A stretch of DNA of 64,000 nt from Desulfurella amilsii (GTDB lineage Bacteria; Campylobacterota_A; Desulfurellia; Desulfurellales; Desulfurellaceae), in NCBI RefSeq assembly GCF_002119425.1, contig NZ_MDSU01000018.1, positions 835,501 to 899,500 of the forward strand, read 5' to 3'. Below, piece by piece: positions 36,908 through 44,596 of this stretch; positions within the stretch are counted from its first letter, which is position 1; every line of letters starts with the position of its first letter. Both the position numbers and the translations under genes were made by a program. The notes under the pieces were generated by a model, which ran no database searches, was not told the DNA's origin, and saw only the letters and a program-made list of their open reading frames with translations.

Positions 36908-37377
36908 AAGAGTGCTTATTTTGCAATATTTATGAGCAAAAAAGCGATGTATTGTTTGAAAACGATAGATTTTTTGTAATAATGGATAAATTTCCCGTAA
37001 ACCCAGGACATATGCTTATCATACCCATAAAGCACATTGAATCAATTGATGATTTAAGTGATAATGATTTTTTTTACTTAAAAAAAGCCATCTCAAAATC
37101 TAAAGATTTCCTTGAAAAAAATGACTTAAAAGAGTTATATGAAAATTTACGACCTATCAATGAAAAATCTCTTGATTTCATAGAAAATGTACTAAAAAGC
37201 TCATACATTTCAAAAAAGCCCGATGGCTACAACTTTGGCTTAAACGAAGGCCAGGCAGTAGGCCAAACAATTAACCACCTGCATTTTCACCTTATACCAA
37301 GGTATTTTAATGATGTACCAAACCCAACTGGTGGCATTAGATACGTCATATACGACAAAGCAAATTATAAATCTTAA
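36904..37377 (+). CDS. HIT-family nucleotide hydrolase/transferase
   Basis: 157 aa. The family signature HLHFHLIPR carries the HxHxH histidine triad near residues 130-134, and the N-terminal CLFCNIYEQKSDVLFENDRFFV with NPGHMLIIPIKHI is typical. A longer than usual helical insert lies in the middle. It probably acts on AMP-linked substrates, but which one is unknown. Translationally coupled to mqnC. Confidence 0.85.
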   Translation: MKECLFCNIYEQKSDVLFENDRFFVIMDKFPVNPGHMLIIPIKHIESIDDLSDNDFFYLKKAISKSKDFLEKNDLKELYENLRPINEKSLDFIENVLKSSYISKKPDGYNFGLNEGQAVGQTINHLHFHLIPRYFNDVPNPTGGIRYVIYDKANYKS

Positions 37378-37392
37378 TTAAAGGAGCTTTTT

Positions 37393-37743
37393 TTGGACGA
37401 AAAGAAGATTTTTGGCAGAATCTGGGTTGACATTGACGACAAAAATTTTTTAGGCAAAGGCAAAGTAGAGCTACTAAAAAAGATAGACTCCTACGGTTCC
37501 ATATCAAAGGCAGCAAAAGACATGAAAATGAGCTACAAAGCTGCGTGGGATATTGTAAAAGAAATCAACAGCCTTTCACATCTACCTATCATTGAGACTA
37601 AAATCGGTGGTCCAGACGGCGGTGGCTCTACACTCACACAAAAAGGCAAGCAACTCATAGCTGCCTTTGAAGAAATTGAAAAAGATTTAAATCGTTTTTT
37701 AAAGAACGCACAAAACAAAATAAACAAACTACTGCAAGATTAG
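37393..37743 (+). CDS. ModE-like winged-helix regulator (N-terminal domain only)
   Basis: 116 aa, consisting of a LysR/ModE-type winged helix: LLKKIDSYGSISKAAKDMKM followed by SYKAAWDIVKEINS and IGGPDGGGSTLTQKGKQLI, the ModE N-terminal pattern. The C-terminal molybdate-binding domains are missing, so it may regulate without molybdate or pair with a separate MOP protein. Start TTG 37393 is set by AAGGAG 7 bases upstream. Confidence 0.82.
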   Translation: MDEKKIFGRIWVDIDDKNFLGKGKVELLKKIDSYGSISKAAKDMKMSYKAAWDIVKEINSLSHLPIIETKIGGPDGGGSTLTQKGKQLIAAFEEIEKDLNRFLKNAQNKINKLLQD

Positions 37744-37827
37744 TGCTATAGTAAAGTAAATTACTATAGCATCTAGCGGCTTTAGGCAGTATTTTTCAAA
37801 AAAAATTTCAAAAATATCGTTTTTTTC

Positions 37828-37857
37828 TTGACAATCATAAAATGATTTTATTATACT
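37828..37857 (+). promoter_or_regulatory. Promoter of the FadL-type gene with embedded palindrome
   Basis: -35 TTGACA at 37828-37833, 18-base spacer, -10 TATACT at 37852-37857. The spacer holds the inverted repeat AATCAT-AAA-ATGATT (37833-37847), a candidate operator. Confidence 0.6.
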
Positions 37858-37885
37858 ATGACAAAATTACGATTTTGGGGGTCTT

Positions 37886-39202
37886 ATGTTGAAAAAGCAT
37901 CTTTCTTTAGCAGTAGCTTTAGCAGTTGGTTTAAGTGTTGGTGTTGCAACAAAATCGTTTGCAACAAACGGTTATTTTATGACAGGTCTTGGAGCAAAGC
38001 AGTTAGCAATGGGCGGCGCGGCTGTAGCTAACCCACAAGATGCATCAACAATCCTTACAAACCCAGCAGGCATCGCTTGGCTTTCAACATCCAGTGCATC
38101 TGTAGGTGGCGATGTATTTGTACCGCTTAGATACCTAAACGGTCAAGGCAGTCAGTCTAATGTATATGTGGTGCCAGCAGCTGGCATAGCAATAAACCCA
38201 AAAGGCTGCAACTGCAAAGAGTCAAACTTCACATTTGGCATTGGCATGTATGGCGTATCTGGTATGGGTGTTGACTGGAACAACCCAAATGGGTTTGGTA
38301 TGGCAGCGCCTTTACAAAAAGTCTACTCAAATATGCAGATGATGGAAATGGATGTAGCAGGCGCTTATAGAGTAGATGGCCACCTATCTATAGGCTTTGC
38401 ACCTGTGTTTGTGTATCAGTCCATGGCACTAGAAATGGATATGAATAATGCAGCAATTGCTCAAGGTTACGGGTACGGTAGTTATGCTGGAGAAGCACCT
38501 TTTGCAACAGGAACAGCTGTAAACTCGCTATCTACACAAAATGCTTACGGCGCTGGCTTTAACTTAGGCCTTGTGTATAAACTAAACGATATGTGGCAGT
38601 TTGGCTTGGCTTACCAGTCAAAGCGCTGGATGCAAACACTCCAGTGGGATACAATACCAAACGCTTTTAATCAAAATACAGGCACAGGTATGCTGGGTGG
38701 CATGTTTGATGGCTACAAAGTACGCATGAGGCTTGATATGCCACAAACCGTACAGTTTGGTGTAAATTTTAGGCCTGTAAAGAACTTAAGAGTCGAAGCT
38801 GATGCTAAGTGGATTAACTGGTCAAATGTAATGGATAAAGTGCCAGTAAGCGGTATAGCAGGCATGAACTCATGGGATTTCAACTGGAAAAACCAATGGG
38901 TATATATGTTAGGCGTAGAGTACTCACCCATTCAGCCTCTTACATTAATGGCTGGCTTTAACTACGGGAAAAGCCCAGTCCCAGATGGTGGTCAGGCATT
39001 CGGCAATAACATTATAGCACCCGCAATCGTGCAAACGCATCTATCGTTTGGCGCATCATACGATATTACACCCTCTGTACAGCTAACTGCTGCATACCAG
39101 CACGCTTTTGAGCACAAGCAAAGCGGCACATTTAATGGTATGCCAGTTTCGATCAAAATGCATGAAGATGAATACGCAGTTCAGCTAACTTACAAATTCT
39201 AA
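37886..39202 (+). CDS. FadL/OmpP1-family outer-membrane transporter
   Basis: 438-aa outer-membrane beta-barrel, likely a channel for hydrophobic substrates. A signal peptide is cleaved around TKSFA-TNGYF, followed by the FadL-type N-terminal plug (NGYFMTGLGAKQLAMGGAAV, NPQDASTILTNPAGIAWL). It ends AVQLTYKF with the C-terminal Phe of outer-membrane proteins. Codon use is ordinary. The SD GGGGG precedes the ATG, and a strong terminator follows. Confidence 0.92.
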   Translation: MLKKHLSLAVALAVGLSVGVATKSFATNGYFMTGLGAKQLAMGGAAVANPQDASTILTNPAGIAWLSTSSASVGGDVFVPLRYLNGQGSQSNVYVVPAAGIAINPKGCNCKESNFTFGIGMYGVSGMGVDWNNPNGFGMAAPLQKVYSNMQMMEMDVAGAYRVDGHLSIGFAPVFVYQSMALEMDMNNAAIAQGYGYGSYAGEAPFATGTAVNSLSTQNAYGAGFNLGLVYKLNDMWQFGLAYQSKRWMQTLQWDTIPNAFNQNTGTGMLGGMFDGYKVRMRLDMPQTVQFGVNFRPVKNLRVEADAKWINWSNVMDKVPVSGIAGMNSWDFNWKNQWVYMLGVEYSPIQPLTLMAGFNYGKSPVPDGGQAFGNNIIAPAIVQTHLSFGASYDITPSVQLTAAYQHAFEHKQSGTFNGMPVSIKMHEDEYAVQLTYKF

Positions 39203-39215
39203 CTAAAAACTTTTA

Positions 39216-39249
39216 CACGCTTAGAGAATTCCTCTAAGCGTGGTTTTTT
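39216..39249 (+). terminator. Intrinsic terminator after the FadL-type gene
   Basis: An 11-bp perfect stem CACGCTTAGAG (39216-39226) / CTCTAAGCGTG (39232-39242) with loop AATTC is followed by GTTTTTT. It is the cleanest terminator in the window. Confidence 0.92.
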
Positions 39250-39274
39250 GAAAAAACTATCAAAGATAATTTTC

Positions 39275-39302
39275 TTGCAAATTAAATAATTTTTATTATA
39301 AT
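39275..39302 (+). promoter_or_regulatory. Promoter of the TorD-Rieske-OFOR operon, near-leaderless
   Basis: -35 TTGCAA at 39275-39280, 16-base spacer, -10 TATAAT (exact) at 39297-39302. Predicted +1 is near 39309, between the alternative GTG codons (39305, 39308) and ATG 39314. No ribosome site precedes the start. Confidence 0.6.
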
Positions 39303-39313
39303 AAGTGGTGTTT

Positions 39314-39802
39314 ATGAATAAATTTGATTGTTTAGCTATACTTTTTTTGTATCCTCAAGAACCTATTTTAGATCAGTATAAAGCTTGTGCAAAAGGTTTT
39401 GGTTTAGAATTGCCTGATCTAGAGACTCTGCAAGTTGAATACACAAGGCTTTTCATCAATGCCTACCCAAAAGTTATAGCCCCTCCTTATGAGTCATTTT
39501 GGATAGAAAAAGAAATCTACGGCGAAGCTACAATCAAAATAAAAAAATTGTACGCAGCTTGCGGTTTAGATACAAGCAAAAATTGGCATGACTTACCAGA
39601 CCATATTGCAGCAGAGCTAGCTTTTTTAGCATACTTAGATGAAAATGATTCAACAGAACATTTTGATATAAAACAACGCGTTTTAGAAGAACACTTAAAA
39701 CGTTGGCTAAATAAGTTTAGCGAAGTGGTAAAAAACAATACGACACTTGAGTATTTTAAAAATCTATCTATATTGCTTGAAGAAAATATTTATGAAGGCT
39801 AA
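39314..39802 (+). CDS. TorD/DmsD-family molybdoenzyme chaperone-like protein
   Basis: 162-aa all-helical protein. LQVEYTRLFINAYPKVIAPPYESFW is the family's signature region (E-Y-x-R-L-F, then P-P-Y-E-S), and the PDHIAAELAFLAYL segment matches the second conserved block (DHIAxEL). Such chaperones bind Tat signal peptides of molybdo-enzymes and insert cofactor. No such catalytic subunit lies in this window; the only adjacent Tat-type substrate is the Rieske protein 2 bases downstream. The ATG start is preferred, but in-frame GTG codons at 39305/39308 are possible. Confidence 0.85.
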   Translation: MNKFDCLAILFLYPQEPILDQYKACAKGFGLELPDLETLQVEYTRLFINAYPKVIAPPYESFWIEKEIYGEATIKIKKLYAACGLDTSKNWHDLPDHIAAELAFLAYLDENDSTEHFDIKQRVLEEHLKRWLNKFSEVVKNNTTLEYFKNLSILLEENIYEG

Positions 39803-39804
39803 AA

Positions 39805-40215
39805 ATGAAGCGCAGAGATTTTTTCTATTTGGGGGGGAAAGTTATACTAGCAGGGTTTATAGGGTTTATAGGGTTGGATTTTACGCTTGGAGGTACTAAT
39901 ACTAAACGATTGGTGCGCTTCCTAAAAGATGAGATAAAAAAAGGCACAGATAATGGTGGTGTAAATTACAAAGATAGTGTATTTTTAATCGAGCGTGATA
40001 GTAAAAGAGTAGCACTAAATGCACACTGTACACATTTAGGCTGTATTGTAAAATGGCATAATGATAAAAAAGAATTTATATGTCCGTGCCACGGTAGCGT
40101 TTATGATGGGTGGGGAAACCGTATATCTGGCCCGGCACCACGTGGGCTTTATCATTTAAAGTACAAGGCTGAACCGACTGAAATCGTGGTAAATTATATT
40201 AATAAAATGGCGTGA
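39805..40215 (+). CDS. Tat-targeted Rieske [2Fe-2S] protein
   Basis: 136 aa. The N-terminus MKRRDFFYLGGKVILAGF has twin arginines and a hydrophobic stretch, a Tat signal/anchor. Cluster ligands are in CTHLGC (75-80) and CPCHGS (93-98), including the two extra cysteines that form the disulfide of bc1-type, high-potential Rieske proteins. No cytochrome b gene follows. Placement after a TorD-like chaperone suggests a periplasmic electron-transfer subunit of a respiratory enzyme encoded elsewhere. Confidence 0.93.
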   Translation: MKRRDFFYLGGKVILAGFIGFIGLDFTLGGTNTKRLVRFLKDEIKKGTDNGGVNYKDSVFLIERDSKRVALNAHCTHLGCIVKWHNDKKEFICPCHGSVYDGWGNRISGPAPRGLYHLKYKAEPTEIVVNYINKMA

Positions 40216-40222
40216 GGTTTTT

Positions 40223-40753
40223 ATGAAGCACATTGGTTTACATGGCAGAGGTGGACAAGGTGTTGTTGTAGCTGGTGAAATTCTTGCCCAATGTTATTTT
40301 GATAGCGGCAAATATGTACAATTTATGCCTTCTTATGGGGCAGAGCGCAGAGGTTCACCGTCACACTCTTATATTCGCGTAGATGACTCAGAAATTTATC
40401 AGCGCTACCCCATAGAATCAGAAGATATTGCTGTAATATTTAGTCTATCTGTTATAGATACGGCCAAATTAAAAGAAAATGGGTTCTTAATTGCAAATGC
40501 GGCAAATCTTAAAGTAAAAGAAAAAAAAGTAGACATTTATGCAGTGGATGCAAATGATATCGCACTTTCTTTAGGTCTTGGAAGCTCAGCTATACCGATA
40601 ATCAATACTACAATTCTTGGGGCTTATTGTAAAATAACAAATGATTTCTCTTTTGATACGCTGGCTTTGGCGATAAAATCCAAAATTGATAAAAAAGCTG
40701 ATTTAAACATACAAGGCGCTAAGCTTGCCTACGATAGCGTGAGGTGCTTATGA
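40223..40753 (+). CDS. 2-oxoacid:ferredoxin oxidoreductase, gamma subunit
   Basis: 176 aa. HIGLHGRGGQGVVVAGEILA and FMPSYGAERRGSPSHSYIRV are the signatures of the gamma (PorG/KorC) domain, which helps bind CoA and closes the active site. It starts 7 bases after the Rieske gene and overlaps the alpha gene by 4 bases (ATGA at 40750). Order gamma-alpha-beta with no delta (8Fe ferredoxin) gene between them. Confidence 0.93.
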   Translation: MKHIGLHGRGGQGVVVAGEILAQCYFDSGKYVQFMPSYGAERRGSPSHSYIRVDDSEIYQRYPIESEDIAVIFSLSVIDTAKLKENGFLIANAANLKVKEKKVDIYAVDANDIALSLGLGSSAIPIINTTILGAYCKITNDFSFDTLALAIKSKIDKKADLNIQGAKLAYDSVRCL

Positions 40754-41868
40754 AAAAAGTATTAGGTGGAAATGATGCAGTTTCACAGGCCGTATCTGTA
40801 TGTGATGTAGAAGTTATAAGCGCATATCCCATAACACCGCAAACCTCAATTATAGAAAAAATTGCTGATTTAATTTATACAAAACAAATGAATGCTCAGT
40901 TTATAAAAGTTGAATCAGAACACTCTGCTATGGCTGCCTGCATTGGTGCATCAATTGCTGGCTCAAGGACGTTTACAGCAACAAGTTCGCAAGGCTTGCT
41001 TTTAATGCACGAAGTGTTGCATTGGGCTAGCGGTGCAAGACTGCCTATTGTACTTGCAAATGCAAATAGAGCCATAGCACCTGGATGGAATATATGGGCT
41101 GAAGCTACAGATTCACTTTCACAGCGCGATACTGGCTGGATACAGCTTTATGCGGCAAACTCTCAAGAGGTTTTTGATTTTATTATTATGTCTTTTGCTG
41201 TTGCAGAAAGATCACTTTTTCCTGCAATGGTTTGCTTAGATGGTTTTTTGTTAACACATACAAAAGAGGCTGTAGAGATTTTGGGTAATGACGATGCCAA
41301 ACCATTATTAGCAAAAATAAATCGTGATACGCTTGATCCTAAAAACCCAAAGGCATACGGTGCACTTGCTTTCCCAAAAGACTATTATGCAATTAAAAAG
41401 CAGCAGCATTTAGATATGCTGAAAGTTTTTGATATTTTTGACAATGTAGCGCTTGAGTTTAAAAACATTACAAACAGGTACCATAAGGCAGTTGATGTTT
41501 ATCCAACGCATATAAGCGATTACTCTATTGTAGCTTTAGGTACATTGAGCCAAACAGCTAGATTAGCAGTAGATAATCTAAGAAAAGAAGGCGTTGATGT
41601 TAATCTTGTAAAAATAAATATGTTTAGACCTTTTCCTAAAAAGCAATTACAAGAACTTTTAAGCAATAAAAAACTAATAGTCGTCTTTGATAGGGATATA
41701 TCGCACGGCAAAGGTGGTATAGTTAAAGACGAAATAGCTGGAGGCCTTGATTTATGCAATGTTGTGGGCTTCGTTGGAGGCCTTGGCGGTGATACCATTA
41801 CAGAATCAGACATTGTTTCTTGCTTTTTGGATGCAAAAAATAGTCAAATTAAAGGCTTATTCTTGTGA
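40750..41868 (+). CDS. 2-oxoacid:ferredoxin oxidoreductase, alpha subunit (PorA-like)
   Basis: 372 aa. It carries the alpha-subunit core GNDAVSQAVSVCDVEVISAY, PITPQTSIIEKIADLI, KVESEHSAMAACIGASIAG, RTFTATSSQGLLLMHE, and the C-terminal transketolase-like part (FDRDISHGKGGIVKDEIAGG, GGLGGDTITESDIV). It looks like a pyruvate- or branched-chain-type PorA rather than KorA, but substrate cannot be fixed from sequence. ATG 40750 is preferred because it forms the ATGA overlap with gamma. Confidence 0.92.
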   Translation: MKKVLGGNDAVSQAVSVCDVEVISAYPITPQTSIIEKIADLIYTKQMNAQFIKVESEHSAMAACIGASIAGSRTFTATSSQGLLLMHEVLHWASGARLPIVLANANRAIAPGWNIWAEATDSLSQRDTGWIQLYAANSQEVFDFIIMSFAVAERSLFPAMVCLDGFLLTHTKEAVEILGNDDAKPLLAKINRDTLDPKNPKAYGALAFPKDYYAIKKQQHLDMLKVFDIFDNVALEFKNITNRYHKAVDVYPTHISDYSIVALGTLSQTARLAVDNLRKEGVDVNLVKINMFRPFPKKQLQELLSNKKLIVVFDRDISHGKGGIVKDEIAGGLDLCNVVGFVGGLGGDTITESDIVSCFLDAKNSQIKGLFL

Positions 41869-41876
41869 GGTAAAGT

Positions 41877-42737
41877 ATGAAATTAGCAAAAGATGAAATA
41901 GCTCTTCCAAATAACCTAGCGTGTCCTGGCTGTGGTGCAAGCCTTGCAATGAGATTGGCACTAAAAGCTCTTGGCAGAGATACTGTGCTTGTTATACCTG
42001 CGTGTTGTTGGACAATTATTAATGGACCTGTGGGTAAAAATTACGCTGGTGTAAGTGTTTTTCATACCGCATTTGAAACTACATCAGCTGTAGCAAGTGG
42101 TATCAAGGCTTCTTTTAAAATGCAGGGCAAAGATCATATAAATGTTGTAGGCTGGGCAGGCGATGGGGGTACATTTGATATTGGCCTGCAATCACTAAGC
42201 GGTGCAGCAGAGCGCAATGATGATATAATTTATGTTTGCTATGACAACGAAGCCTACATGAATACAGGCATTCAAAGAAGCTCAGCAACACCCTACTTTG
42301 CCCAAACAACTACAACCCCAGAAGGCAAAGACAGACCGAAAAAAGATTTAATGGGGATTTTAGCAGCACACTATGTGCCCTATATTGCTTCTGCATCACT
42401 TGCATATCCCCAAGATTTTACAAAAAAATTTGAAAAAGCAAAATCCATTAGAGGTTTTAAGTTTATACATATTTTTGTACCATGCCCTCCCGGTCAAAAA
42501 TTTCAAGAGGATAAAACAATTGAAGTTGCAAAATTAGCTGTTGAAACGGGTGTATTTCCACTTTATGAGATCATAGATGGCAAATATGTACTTTCTAAAA
42601 AGCCTAAATTTGTGGATATTACGGAGTATTTAAAACTGCAGGGTCGATATAAAAACTTAACTGAAGAAAATATCGAATTTTTAAGACAAGCAATTAAAAG
42701 CAAGTGGGAGTATTTAAATAAGCGTTTTAATGAATGA
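41877..42737 (+). CDS. 2-oxoacid:ferredoxin oxidoreductase, beta subunit (PorB-like)
   Basis: Thiamine-diphosphate-binding subunit, 286 aa. [18 protein letters not shown] gives the N-terminal cluster cysteines, and [20 protein letters not shown] followed by [17 protein letters not shown] is the ThDP/Mg site. Together with gamma and alpha it should interconvert a 2-oxoacid plus CoA with an acyl-CoA, CO2 and reduced ferredoxin; in an autotroph it could carboxylate acetyl-CoA. Its last 8 bases overlap the radical SAM gene. Confidence 0.93.
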   Translation: MKLAKDEIALPNNLACPGCGASLAMRLALKALGRDTVLVIPACCWTIINGPVGKNYAGVSVFHTAFETTSAVASGIKASFKMQGKDHINVVGWAGDGGTFDIGLQSLSGAAERNDDIIYVCYDNEAYMNTGIQRSSATPYFAQTTTTPEGKDRPKKDLMGILAAHYVPYIASASLAYPQDFTKKFEKAKSIRGFKFIHIFVPCPPGQKFQEDKTIEVAKLAVETGVFPLYEIIDGKYVLSKKPKFVDITEYLKLQGRYKNLTEENIEFLRQAIKSKWEYLNKRFNE

Positions 42738-43779
42738 GCTAAAATGGTTAGCTTTTGAGGTAACACCAAAGTGTAATCTAAACTGTATACATTGTCGCAC
42801 AAATGCAAGCAGTGATTTGCAAGAAATATTGACCTATAAACAAATAACAAAAACTATTGATGATATAGATAAACGTTTTAAGCCTGTGCTTGTCCTAACG
42901 GGGGGCGAGCCGCTGCTTAGGGCAGATATTTTTGAGATAGCCTCTTTTGCAAAATCCAAAAACTGGCGGGTAGGGCTTGCAACAAACGGCACGTTAGTTG
43001 ACGAAAAGATTGCTACAAAAATTAAAGCTCACTTTGATATAGTTTCTCTTTCATTAGATGGCTCAAACGCCTACATACACGATAATTTTCGCGCCCAAGA
43101 AGGAGCCTTTAATGCTACAATTAATGCTGCAAAACTTTTTAATAAATATGATATCCCTTTTATAATAAACTCCTCTGTTACAAAAAGAAACCAGCATGAC
43201 ATAGAAAATACTTACAAGTTAGCAAAATCATTAGGCGCAAAAAGCTGGTATATGTTTATAATTGTGCCAACTGGTAGGGCAGAGAATTTACGCAGTGAGT
43301 TAATCTCAAAAACTGATTACTATAAAATTTTAAAGTGGCACTTCAAGCTGGAATTAGTTGAAAAAAATATGTTTATTAGGCCCACTTGCGCACCCGAGTA
43401 TTACGCTATAGCTGATTTATACACAAAAACACACGACATTGACTATAAACGTCGTTCTTTGAGTTTTTCAACAGGTGGAGCAAAGGGGTGCATTGCTGGC
43501 CAGTCCATTGCTTTTATTGGCTTTGATGGTAGTATTAAGCCATGTAGCTATTTTTTGCACAAAGCTGGCAATATTTTGGAAAACTCATTTTTGGATATAT
43601 GGGACAATTCAACAATTTTTAAAAATTTGAGAGACTTTAACGCCTATACTGGAAAATGCAAAACTTGTGATTATATTAATACATGTGGTGGCTGCAGGGC
43701 AAGGGCTGATGCTTATTTTGGTGACTATTTAGCAATTGACCCTTACTGTTTATATTGGAGCAACAATGCTAGCAAATGA
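42730..43779 (+). CDS. Radical SAM/SPASM enzyme, AhbC/AhbD/NirJ-like
   Basis: 349 aa. The radical SAM cluster is CNLNCIHC near residue 15, followed by LTGGEPLLR. The C-terminal SPASM cysteines occur in [39 protein letters not shown] and [12 protein letters not shown] is typical of siroheme-to-heme enzymes (AhbC, AhbD, NirJ), but W-cofactor oxidoreductase maturases look similar. It overlaps porB by 8 bases and the sirtuin by 14. Function is therefore either haem synthesis or cofactor/protein maturation. Confidence 0.85.
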   Translation: MNELKWLAFEVTPKCNLNCIHCRTNASSDLQEILTYKQITKTIDDIDKRFKPVLVLTGGEPLLRADIFEIASFAKSKNWRVGLATNGTLVDEKIATKIKAHFDIVSLSLDGSNAYIHDNFRAQEGAFNATINAAKLFNKYDIPFIINSSVTKRNQHDIENTYKLAKSLGAKSWYMFIIVPTGRAENLRSELISKTDYYKILKWHFKLELVEKNMFIRPTCAPEYYAIADLYTKTHDIDYKRRSLSFSTGGAKGCIAGQSIAFIGFDGSIKPCSYFLHKAGNILENSFLDIWDNSTIFKNLRDFNAYTGKCKTCDYINTCGGCRARADAYFGDYLAIDPYCLYWSNNASK

Positions 43780-44596
43780 CTACGAGGAAGTAAAAAGCAT
43801 TATAAAAAACAGCAAAGCCGCTTTATTTTTAACAGGGGCTGGCATGAGTGCAGATTCTGGCATACCTACATTTCGCGACAAAGAAGGCTACTGGCGAAAC
43901 TTCCCGGTTTTTAAAGAAAAAGGCCTGGAAGCTCAAGAATTAGCAAGTCCTTACAGTTTTGAGTTACGCCCTTTCTATGCATGGGCATTTTACGAATGGC
44001 GCAGACGTAATGCCCATAAAAATACGCCTCATGAGGGCTATTATGCTATTGTGCGATTAATGAAAAAATTGTTTGAATCGTCATTTATACATACAACCAA
44101 TACAGATGGCTATCACTTGCTCTCTGGTGCTCCCAAAGAAAGTGTTTATGAAGTTCACGGTTCTATGTGGAGACTTCAGTGCATAAGAGGGCTGGCCTGT
44201 AGCTACTATGTACAAGAAAATTATAATGTGCCCTTGTGCACTTTGGATGAGACTACAATGCAAGCAAGCAACCTGCCTTATTGCCCTGTATGCGGAAGTT
44301 TGCTTAGGCCAAATATATTGATGTTTGGCGATTGGGATTATATTGAAAACGAATATCAAGCAAACAATTATTATAGTTTTATAAACAACTGCAAATATCC
44401 AGATGTGGTTTTCTTAATCGGATCAAGCGGCGCTGTGCCAACAAACGATTATGTTGCAAATAAGTTAAAATTTTATGGTTCTAAAATTATTACAATAAAT
44501 CCTGCAAAAGAGGCTACACACATTTGTCAACCATATATTTTTTTGCAAGATACTGCAAAAAATGCACTGACCAAAATTGCAGCTATGGTTTTTTAG
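43766..44596 (+). CDS. Sirtuin (NAD-dependent protein deacylase)
   Basis: 276 aa. NAD-binding [20 protein letters not shown], catalytic His131 in EVHGSMW, and zinc cysteines C139/C145 and C173/C176 (YCPVCGS) are present. The usual QNIDGLH is replaced by TTNTDGYH, so the Asn and Asp are kept but Ile is not. ATG 43766 is preceded by GGAG; a TTG-led extension upstream lacks family similarity. It may regulate enzymes by deacylation in an acyl-CoA-rich metabolism. Its end overlaps the convergent P-type ATPase by 4 bases. Confidence 0.9.
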   Translation: MLANDYEEVKSIIKNSKAALFLTGAGMSADSGIPTFRDKEGYWRNFPVFKEKGLEAQELASPYSFELRPFYAWAFYEWRRRNAHKNTPHEGYYAIVRLMKKLFESSFIHTTNTDGYHLLSGAPKESVYEVHGSMWRLQCIRGLACSYYVQENYNVPLCTLDETTMQASNLPYCPVCGSLLRPNILMFGDWDYIENEYQANNYYSFINNCKYPDVVFLIGSSGAVPTNDYVANKLKFYGSKIITINPAKEATHICQPYIFLQDTAKNALTKIAAMVF

